9,252 bases of DNA from CAYYMD01 sp964480425 (GTDB taxonomy: Bacteria > Planctomycetota > Phycisphaerae > SM23-33). Of this stretch, positions 1 through 6,044 are shown piece by piece. The notes beneath the pieces are model-generated. The model was not told the DNA's origin, made no database searches, and worked only from the letters and a program-made list of their open reading frames with translations. The stretch's first letter is position 1. The number at the start of each line of letters is the position of its first letter. The translations under genes were made by a program, and so were the position numbers. The stretch lies in contig CAYZPY010000101.1 of NCBI GenBank assembly GCA_964480425.1, forward strand, positions 1-9,252. Reading direction: 5' to 3'.

Positions 1-9
1 GGGCGAAAT

Positions 10-1461
10 TCATTCGCCGCCGTAGGTAGAGCGGTTTTTTGCCCACCAGTCCTTCCACGCCTTTATAGCGCGGTTCCTGGCGGATGCGTCGTCGCGCGGG
101 TCGTACGCGACGTTATGCCCGCTCAACTCGCGCAGCGCCATGACCACGGCGCTGCGCGTCTCGTCGTCGGTGCGGTCCAGCGCGCCTATCAGGGCGTCGA
201 TCATTTCCGTGCTGTTAAATTTTCCGGTTGCGGCGGCGTTTGCGGCGGCCGCGCGGACGTTCCGGTTATCGTCGTTCAGCAGGGATATCAGCCGCTTTCG
301 GGCGGCGGCGGTTCTTGTATGCCCCAGCACCTTTGCGGCGATGGAACGGGCGCGGGGGTCTTTACCGGCGGCGGCAATGTCCAGCAGCTTCTGGGGCATG
401 CGGTTGTGGAACTCGGCGAATCCTCGCGCCGCCCAGGCGCTCAGCATGGGGTCATCGCCGCCGGAGGCGATCTTCGTCAGGGCGGCGTCGAACTTGTTGG
501 ACTTGAGTTTCACGCCGTGATAGGCCGCCACGTAGCGAACCGTCTGACGCGGGTCCTCCAGAAGCTCCACAAGCGCATCTGCCGCGCGCGCGTCGCCGAT
601 GTCCGTCAGCGACGTGGCGATCCACATCACCGAGAACGCCTTCTGGTCGTCACGCCCCAGCGCGCCGATCAGGTCCGGCACGATCCCCCCGCCAAGCTGC
701 ACCGCCACCGCGTGCGCCTCCTGACCTTCCCACGGGCCCGAATTGAACTGCTTTAGAAGGTCGCCAACCAGTTTCTTTCGCTCTTTTGGCGAGAGCGATT
801 CCAGCGCTGGCGGCGCGATCCTGAATTTCAGCGTGTTTGAGACCAGCAGCATTTCCCCGCCGCCTCGCGGCACGTAAAGGTACATTCTCGCTGCGGCAGT
901 GTGGGGATTGAGGACCTCGTTCAGCGCCCCGACCTGTTTGAGTTTCCGGGTTTTCTGCCCGGCGGGATAGCCGTCTTCCAGTTCTAGGTCCGTGCCGTAA
1001 ACGTACGCCTGCCTGCCCGACACGTCGATTCCGTCCATGCGGACCACCCCCTGGCCGAGTTTCGCAGGCCAGTTCGACGCGACGGTCTTTACGGGGACCT
1101 TCTGTGTGAAGTACGCCGCCTGGGCGCCGCTTGTCCTTTGCACGACGAACAGCCACATAAAGGCGTCCTGCGCCCTGCCCAGCGCAACGGGTGTTCGGCC
1201 TGTGTTTCGCAACGCCACGTCGAACGCCATCCGCCCGCCGTATCGGGCCTGACCGGAGAGGGAAAGAGATATCTGCAAACCCGCCCTGGGCCTGCCCCAC
1301 TGCCGCTGCGGACGGGTCGCCGCCGTTTCGCCGGCTTTGTCGTCCCCGACGCACGGGCTAACCGGCGCAAACGACAGCAGAACCGCGCCACATGTAAGAA
1401 GGTATCGCTTCACGATCGGAATAATAATCCCAGCGGCGCTGGAAGGCAAGAAAAGTCGCAT
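10..1461 (-). CDS. Secreted HEAT-repeat protein with N-terminal beta domain
   Basis: This is a 483-residue protein with no recognisable catalytic motif, probably an exported binding or scaffold protein. A hydrophobic, signal-like stretch lies at about residues 17-38. Residues 60-215 look like a beta-rich, Ig-like domain ('ISLSLSGQARYGGRMAF', 'VALRNTGRTPVAL'). From about 225 to 450 there are helical HEAT/PBS-lyase-type repeats, including 'DARAADALVELLEDPRQTVR' at 290-309 and 'ARKRLISLLNDDNRNVRAAA' at 387-406. The C-terminus has a 'YDPRDD' motif followed by 'AIKAWKDWWAKNR' (465-477), a pattern I associate with planctomycete HEAT-repeat proteins. The ATG at 1461 lies 15 nt after the MarC stop behind a weak GGTGGG. 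A GTG at 1413 (residue 17, 'VKRYLLTCGAVLLS') would give a cleaner signal peptide and may be the true start. There is no proper lipobox. It probably sits at the tail of the same transcript, but nothing ties its function to the betaine genes. Confidence 0.82.
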   Translation of the reverse strand: MRLFLPSSAAGIIIPIVKRYLLTCGAVLLSFAPVSPCVGDDKAGETAATRPQRQWGRPRAGLQISLSLSGQARYGGRMAFDVALRNTGRTPVALGRAQDAFMWLFVVQRTSGAQAAYFTQKVPVKTVASNWPAKLGQGVVRMDGIDVSGRQAYVYGTDLELEDGYPAGQKTRKLKQVGALNEVLNPHTAAARMYLYVPRGGGEMLLVSNTLKFRIAPPALESLSPKERKKLVGDLLKQFNSGPWEGQEAHAVAVQLGGGIVPDLIGALGRDDQKAFSVMWIATSLTDIGDARAADALVELLEDPRQTVRYVAAYHGVKLKSNKFDAALTKIASGGDDPMLSAWAARGFAEFHNRMPQKLLDIAAAGKDPRARSIAAKVLGHTRTAAARKRLISLLNDDNRNVRAAAANAAATGKFNSTEMIDALIGALDRTDDETRSAVVMALRELSGHNVAYDPRDDASARNRAIKAWKDWWAKNRSTYGGE

Positions 1462-1476
1462 ATTCCCACCCGCCCA

Positions 1477-2085
1477 TCAGGTCTTCCATATCGCCTTTAC
1501 CCCGGTGATTACCATTTCCGTGGATATCGCGCCTATCAGCAGGCCGTTCAGACGCGAAAGTACGTTGACGTATTTGTAGAAGACCGCCTCGTTGCGCTTG
1601 CGGATGTGGTGGCGCACCATCCTGAAGACAATCACCACAACGATGCTGGCCGCCACGCCGGCAAGGAGTATCCAAAACGCCGTCATGTGCGTGTGATGTT
1701 TTCCGATGAGTATCGACTGGGTGATGGTGCCTGCCCCTATCATCAGCGGAAGCGCGATGACGGAAGACAACTCGTCGAGCGAGCCGCGCAGCGTCTCGGT
1801 GGCGCGGTAGCCCCTGGTGACGTAGTTGTATCCGATGCCGAAAAATATCACCCCGCCGAATATCCGCAGCGCCTCGGGCCTGACGTTGAGTATCTGCGTG
1901 AGGAACGCCTCGCCCGCCACTGCGAACACGGTGAACGTCGCCAGCGAAACCAAAGCCGCCGAACCCATGGTCCGAAGGAAATCGCCCCACGTCATGTCCT
2001 CCATCAGACCCTCCAGGTAAAGGCACAGGGCGAAGGGATTCAAAATGGCCAGAAACGCTATGAGAGAATTCGTGAACTCTTCCAT
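1477..2085 (-). CDS. MarC-family integral membrane protein
   Basis: This 202-residue polytopic membrane protein has about six hydrophobic segments, near residues 6-25, 41-62, 71-90, 108-128, 135-155 and 178-198. Hallmarks of the MarC/UPF0056 family are 'AILNPFA' near the N-terminus (13-19), 'ALPLMIGAGTIT' (111-122, matching the family's P-L-x-x-G-x-G-x-x-T block) and the last segment 'LNGLLIGAISTEMVITG' (179-195). The length is normal for the family. MarC proteins have no established substrate; the original link to multiple antibiotic resistance in E. coli was withdrawn. The ATG at 2085 follows GGTGAG with a 6-nt spacer. The gene starts 60 nt after the binding-protein stop, so it may share the importer's transcript but is less tightly coupled than the genes upstream. 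A transport or membrane-stress role is only a guess. Confidence 0.85.
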   Translation of the reverse strand: MEEFTNSLIAFLAILNPFALCLYLEGLMEDMTWGDFLRTMGSAALVSLATFTVFAVAGEAFLTQILNVRPEALRIFGGVIFFGIGYNYVTRGYRATETLRGSLDELSSVIALPLMIGAGTITQSILIGKHHTHMTAFWILLAGVAASIVVVIVFRMVRHHIRKRNEAVFYKYVNVLSRLNGLLIGAISTEMVITGVKAIWKT

Positions 2086-2145
2086 GGCTATCTCACCCGT
2101 AGATATTCCACATACCGGCGTCAGTAAATACGCGTGATCACAAAA

Positions 2146-3096
2146 TCATTCTTCGCTGCGCACATATTGGGCGAGATCGGAAATGGTGTCAATACCAAGT
2201 TCGTCCGCCTGTTTTCGCCGCATCGTCAGGGTGTAAGTGTTGTTGAAACCGAAGGGCCTCAGCCAGATGAGATTCCATTTATTTTCGAATTCGTCGGCGA
2301 CCGTATCCCACACTTTTCGGGAATCCGACATTGCGGGTCGGTTCAGTATGCTGACCAGTCCGGTTCCGGTATATTCGGCGTATAAGTCCAGGTCGCCGCT
2401 GCGCAGTGCGTTGAAACATATCATCGTCCCGCCAAGGTTGAGTTTGCGCTTCACGGATATGTCGCTGTGATGTTCGATGAGGATGGCCATCATCTGCCCG
2501 ATTATGTCCTGCTCGGTGAAATTCTTGCCCCCTACGGTAATTGTTCCGGCGGATCCGTCGCCTTTTTTGCGGGGGTTTATCAGTCCCCTGTCAACGAGGA
2601 AATCGTAGGCGATTTTGCGCGGCTTCAAATCGCCCTTGTGACGGTCGTGTTTGTAATTCAGTTCACGCATGATTGGAGTAGATATCTTGCCCTCGAGTTT
2701 CCCGAGGATATCACGCAGCCGCGGGTGCTCCTTGAGGGTCTTTCCGTTCAGCAGCGGGCAGGCGTCGTAAGGCGGAAAGAAGTTCCTGTCGTCCCTGAGA
2801 ACCTTCAGATCGTAGGCCTCGATCCGCCCGTCGGTCAGGAAGCCGCATATGACGTCCACCTGCCCGGTGCGTACGGCGTAGTACATCATGCCGGGCGCCA
2901 GGTGCATCGGGCGCGAGCGGAACTCAAAATCATACGCCTTTTTCAGACCTTTGTACCCGTCCGGACGGATGAGAAATTCCGAGTCGAATCCCGCCTTGAA
3001 GCCCGTATTCACGCGCGCCACGATACCCGCCACGCTGCCGGCAAGCAGCAAAGCGAATATCACCATCAGTATCACGCCCTTGCCCTTAAGTGTCAT
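2146..3096 (-). CDS. Circularly permuted quaternary-amine ABC substrate-binding protein (OpuBC/OsmF type)
   Basis: This 316-residue protein captures the ligand for the importer encoded just upstream, probably a betaine- or choline-like cation. A hydrophobic segment at residues 7-26 has no lipobox Cys, so it is a signal peptide or membrane anchor. The family blocks are all present but in swapped order. First comes the usual C-terminal half: 'GFDSEFLIRPDGY' (36-48), 'MMYYAVRTGQVDV' (70-82) and 'FFPPYDACPLL' (106-116). A polar linker follows at 174-185. Then comes the usual N-terminal half: 'ITVGGKNFTEQ' (186-196), 'LNLGGT' (219-224), 'EYTGTG' (241-246), 'FGFNNTY' (282-288) and 'TISDLA' (304-309) at the very end. 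By analogy with ProX/OpuBC structures, the tyrosine cage and basic contacts would be Y72 or Y73, Y110, Y242, Y288, K191 and R44, all kept. I chose the ATG at 3096 because it forms an ATGA overlap with the permease stop; a GTG at 3108 would add four residues. Confidence 0.88.
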   Translation of the reverse strand: MTLKGKGVILMVIFALLLAGSVAGIVARVNTGFKAGFDSEFLIRPDGYKGLKKAYDFEFRSRPMHLAPGMMYYAVRTGQVDVICGFLTDGRIEAYDLKVLRDDRNFFPPYDACPLLNGKTLKEHPRLRDILGKLEGKISTPIMRELNYKHDRHKGDLKPRKIAYDFLVDRGLINPRKKGDGSAGTITVGGKNFTEQDIIGQMMAILIEHHSDISVKRKLNLGGTMICFNALRSGDLDLYAEYTGTGLVSILNRPAMSDSRKVWDTVADEFENKWNLIWLRPFGFNNTYTLTMRRKQADELGIDTISDLAQYVRSEE

Positions 3097-3764
3097 CGCG
3101 AAAGCCACTTTTCCATGAGCGTCAAAAGTCTGTCGGCGATCAGCGCCAGGCAGGCGGCGGGCACCGTTCCGGCAACGACGTAATCCATCTTAAAGCCGCG
3201 CAAACCCATGAATATAAGCACGCCGGTCCCACCCGCCCCGATGAGACCCACCAGCGTCGCAATGCCTATCGTCCATACCGTGGAGATTCGTATGCCCGCC
3301 ATGATAACCGGAAGCGCAAGGGGAAGTTCTATCTCGTAGAGTATCTGCATGGGCGTCATGCCCATGCCCCTTGCGACCTCGTCCACGGCGGGGTCCACCT
3401 GGCGAATGCCCGTGTAGGTGTTGCGCAAAATGGGAAGCAATGCATATAAAACCAGCGCCACCAGACCCGGAACGATTCCCATTGTCGGTAGAAAGTCCGC
3501 GGCGCCCAGGGCCTTGTTTATGCCGTAAAACAGCAACACTGCAAACGCCACCAGCGCCAGAGAAGGAATAGTCTGAATAACGCCCACCACGTTCAGAACG
3601 AAGCCCGCAAGGCGCGTACGGGAGGTTTCGGCAAGTACTATGCCGAGCGGCACCGATATCGCCACGGCGATCACCACGGCGATAACTGTCAGGTAGGTAT
3701 GCTCCCAGGTATGGAGGAGCATGTCCCGACCGATGTAATCCCAGAAACTGTAAAGCCAGTCCAT
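3093..3764 (-). CDS. Quaternary-amine ABC transporter permease (OpuBB/ProW-like)
   Basis: This 223-residue inner-membrane permease presumably forms a homodimer as the translocation path for the importer. Numbering from the ATG, hydrophobic segments lie near residues 22-45, 55-80, 94-115, 147-180 and 195-210. The cytoplasmic EAA coupling loop is visible as 'EVARGMGMTPMQILYEIELP' (129-148), followed by 'IMAGIRISTVWTIGIATL'. 'GAGGTG' at 176-181 is typical of OpuBB/OpuCB/YehW-type permeases. The length fits the stand-alone permeases of this family, with no fused binding domain. The ATG at 3764 shares one base with the ATPase stop (TGATG) and has GGGAG 7 nt upstream. The GTG one codon earlier (3767) is only 4 nt from that site, so the ATG is preferred. 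The 3' end overlaps the binding-protein start as ATGA. Confidence 0.93.
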   Translation of the reverse strand: MDWLYSFWDYIGRDMLLHTWEHTYLTVIAVVIAVAISVPLGIVLAETSRTRLAGFVLNVVGVIQTIPSLALVAFAVLLFYGINKALGAADFLPTMGIVPGLVALVLYALLPILRNTYTGIRQVDPAVDEVARGMGMTPMQILYEIELPLALPVIMAGIRISTVWTIGIATLVGLIGAGGTGVLIFMGLRGFKMDYVVAGTVPAACLALIADRLLTLMEKWLSR

Positions 3765-4750
3765 CACTCTTCTCCCGTTTGTCCCAGCACTTCTGATATG
3801 CCGTCAAGGAGCGTCTTTTTGGACAACCATCCGCGATATTTCCTGCCCCGGTATACGGGAAGATCCGTGGCGCCGGTCTTCTTGAAAAGATCCAGCGCCT
3901 CAATCAGCGAAGCACGGGCGGGCAGGTAATCGCCGCTTCGCCCTGATTCCGGTCCGCCGCCCTGCGGTTCGTCCGGAAGCATACCTTCCACACGCTTGGT
4001 CAGCAGCGACAACTGGAAGCGGTGGCGCCCGAGGAAATTTTCCACGAATTCGTTTGTGGGCTTTTCGACCAGTTCGGCGGGTGTGGACAGTTGCTGCAGT
4101 CGCCCGGCGTCGAGCAGCGCGATGCGGTCGCCCATTTTGACGGCCTCGAAAACGTCGTGGGTCACGAAGATGATCGTCTTTTCGATTTCCGACTCCAGTT
4201 CGAGGAATTCGTTCTGTAACTGCTCGCGCGTAATCGGGTCAAGCGCGCCGAACGGCTCGTCCATCAGCACGATGGGCGGGTCGGCCGCAAGAGCCCGCGC
4301 CACGCCCACCCGCTGTTTCTGACCGCCGCTGAGCTGCGAGGGGTATCTGTCGCGAAAGTCATCCGGCGCCAGTCCCGCCATGGAGAGCATGTCGTCAATC
4401 CGCCGGCTGATTTTCTCCCGCGACCACTTCAGCAGTCCGGGGACCACGGCGATGTTCTCGCCGACCGTCATGTGCGGAAACAGACCGATGTGCTGAATCG
4501 CGTACCCGATGCCGCGGCGCAGCGTGATGGGGTCCTGTTCGGTGATGTCCCGGTCCCTGATGAATATCCGTCCGTCGGTGATGGGTATGAGCCGGTTGAC
4601 CATTTTCATGGTCGTGGTCTTTCCGCTTCCGCTGGTGCCCAGCAGCACGAGCGTTTCGCCCTCTTGCACTTCCATGCAGAGGTTTCGAACGGCCTCGGCG
4701 CCGCCGGGGTACACCTTCGTGACGTTTTGGAAGCGAATCATCGCGGACAT
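3764..4750 (-). CDS. Quaternary-amine ABC transporter ATP-binding protein with reduced CBS tail
   Basis: This 328-residue ATPase powers the importer. Nucleotide-binding motifs in order are Walker A 'GTSGSGKT' (38-45), Q-loop Q86 in 'YAIQHIGLFPHMTV', signature 'LSGGQKQR' (140-147), Walker B 'IVLMDE' (160-165), D-loop 'GALD' (168-171) and H-loop H198 in 'FVTHD'. 'YAIQHIGLFPHMTV' and 'PTNEFVENFLG' are characteristic of the glycine betaine/choline (OpuA/OpuC/ProV) branch. After about residue 242 there is a low-similarity linker and then one CBS-like segment (about 278-320, 'ASLIEALDLFKKTGATDLPV'). Family members that sense ionic strength usually carry two CBS domains and are longer, so the regulatory tail here looks reduced. 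The ATG at 4750 lies 1 nt after the methyltransferase stop with only a weak ribosome binding site, which suggests coupled translation. Confidence 0.94.
   Translation of the reverse strand: MSAMIRFQNVTKVYPGGAEAVRNLCMEVQEGETLVLLGTSGSGKTTTMKMVNRLIPITDGRIFIRDRDITEQDPITLRRGIGYAIQHIGLFPHMTVGENIAVVPGLLKWSREKISRRIDDMLSMAGLAPDDFRDRYPSQLSGGQKQRVGVARALAADPPIVLMDEPFGALDPITREQLQNEFLELESEIEKTIIFVTHDVFEAVKMGDRIALLDAGRLQQLSTPAELVEKPTNEFVENFLGRHRFQLSLLTKRVEGMLPDEPQGGGPESGRSGDYLPARASLIEALDLFKKTGATDLPVYRGRKYRGWLSKKTLLDGISEVLGQTGEE
3772..3776 (-). promoter_or_regulatory. Ribosome binding site GGGAG for the permease, inside the ATPase gene
   Basis: GGGAG on the minus strand lies 7 nt before the ATG at 3764 and 4 nt before the GTG at 3767. 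It favours the ATG, which shares one base with the ATPase TGA. Confidence 0.6.
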
Positions 4751-4751
4751 G

Positions 4752-6044
4752 TTACTTGCTGCGTTTGTCGATCTCCAGTATGCAGACCAGCCCGTGGGCG
4801 CATCCCATGCCCTGCTGGAGATTGTTCACCAGGTATCGAAGGGCGTAGCCAAGTTGCGGCTCGATAATGTTTTCTCTCGAAAGACCCATTCCAAGCCAAC
4901 CGACGCCCTCGACCACGCGGCGCATCCGGTTCATCATTTCCACCAGCACCGGCGGATACGAAGCCGGCACGTCCGGCGGACGCACCGAGAAGCCCTGAGC
5001 GGACCCGTCGTAGTGGTCCAGCAGGCATTCTGTGTATTCCACAAGCGTGTTCCAGCACATCTGGAGATTCTCGAAGTAGTCGTTGAGGAAATCAAAGCCC
5101 TTTTTCGGCACGTAGTTGAACATTACGGTGTCCAGGTTGGTGCGCAGGTTCGCCTCGTGCAGCGAGTTGACCGCCTCCCGCAGGGGGCGTGCGTGGCGAT
5201 TGTAATCGCCGGTGTCCATGTGCCGCCCGGTGAGACCCGACCTGTCGAAGTATTTCAGGGGGGTTATTTCGACGCCGGAGCGTTTCATCGCCTCGGCGAT
5301 CATGCCCTCGGCCTCTCTGCGTGACACCAGGCGAAGGTACAGGTGCTGCAATTCGTCGCGGCGCGCCTCGCGCTCGTCCCTGTCGTAAATGTAGGAAACC
5401 ACGTAGTCCATGTTGCGGTTCTGCGAAAGGTCGTTGGTCCACAGACTCTGCCACTCGTAGGAATACCGCCCCAGCCAGTCGCACACCACCACGCAGTATT
5501 CCTCCACTCGCCGGGCGATTTGCGCCAGCATGTTGATGAAGGTCTCGTCGTCGTTGTGGTGCGAACACGTGCCGTAAGAGGTGAAGTAAAGGTCGTAGGG
5601 CCTCTCGTCGTCGCCGACGGGCAGCCCCTGCGCGAAATCCGCCTGCTCGAAAGCCATCTTGGGGTTGCCCCCATAGATATTCATTGCCTGACCGAGCAGT
5701 TCCTCGCTGAGGTCCACGCCCTTGTACAGGCCCAGGACATTGTCGTTCAGCAGCCCGATGTCCACCGTTCTCAGGTCCGGGTCGCGCCTGCGGATGCCGG
5801 TCAGAAGTTCGTACCCGTCGGCGCTTCCGCATCCCAGGTCCATTATCCGCACCCGGCGCATCAGCGACTTGCTGCGCTCGATGAGTTTGCGCAGGTGGGG
5901 GTGGATGTAGTTCCGCGTCAGCTCGTCTTCCCAGTAGAGGCGAACGTTGTCGTACTTGCCGACCAGGCCCGATTTCTTGGCGTACAGGCCGCTCTTTACC
6001 GCCTGTCCGTACGCTTCCATCTGCTCATCGTGGGTGACGGTCAT
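4752..6044 (-). CDS. Class I SAM-dependent methyltransferase with unrecognised C-terminal domain
   Basis: This 430-residue protein has a Rossmann-type SAM site: motif I 'IMDLGCGSADGYE' (67-79), an acidic residue after the second strand (D111 in 'YKGVDLSEELL'), 'FEQADFAQGLP' (132-142) and a post-strand-4 block 'YDLYFTSYGTCSHH' (150-163). Residues 1-60 form a polar N-terminal cap ('YDNVRLYWEDELTRNYIHPH'). From about 210 on I recognise no domain. That half is rich in charged and aromatic residues, with no membrane segment or signal peptide, so the protein is cytosolic. The methyl acceptor is unknown. The frame stays open far upstream of 6044, but the ATG there has AAGGAG at a 7-nt spacing and an ATGA overlap with the preceding MttB-family stop, which fixes the start. 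Position between two betaine demethylase-like genes and a betaine importer suggests an acceptor related to that substrate, but a protein or cofactor target is equally possible. Confidence 0.82.
   Translation of the reverse strand: MTVTHDEQMEAYGQAVKSGLYAKKSGLVGKYDNVRLYWEDELTRNYIHPHLRKLIERSKSLMRRVRIMDLGCGSADGYELLTGIRRRDPDLRTVDIGLLNDNVLGLYKGVDLSEELLGQAMNIYGGNPKMAFEQADFAQGLPVGDDERPYDLYFTSYGTCSHHNDDETFINMLAQIARRVEEYCVVVCDWLGRYSYEWQSLWTNDLSQNRNMDYVVSYIYDRDEREARRDELQHLYLRLVSRREAEGMIAEAMKRSGVEITPLKYFDRSGLTGRHMDTGDYNRHARPLREAVNSLHEANLRTNLDTVMFNYVPKKGFDFLNDYFENLQMCWNTLVEYTECLLDHYDGSAQGFSVRPPDVPASYPPVLVEMMNRMRRVVEGVGWLGMGLSRENIIEPQLGYALRYLVNNLQQGMGCAHGLVCILEIDKRSK

Noticed and set aside
1138..2127. 329-residue open frame on the plus strand
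   Set aside because: It is antisense to the HEAT and MarC genes, crosses their junction, has a charged low-complexity composition and shows no family motif.
2134..2141. GTGATCAC palindrome just after the binding-protein stop, as a terminator or operator
   Set aside because: It is an 8-base perfect palindrome with no loop and no T-run, and such short palindromes are common by chance.
3093..3108. GTG start at 3108 for the binding protein
   Set aside because: It is possible, with a GGAAAA nearby, but the ATG at 3096 forms an ATGA overlap with the permease stop like the other junctions here. The difference is only four residues.
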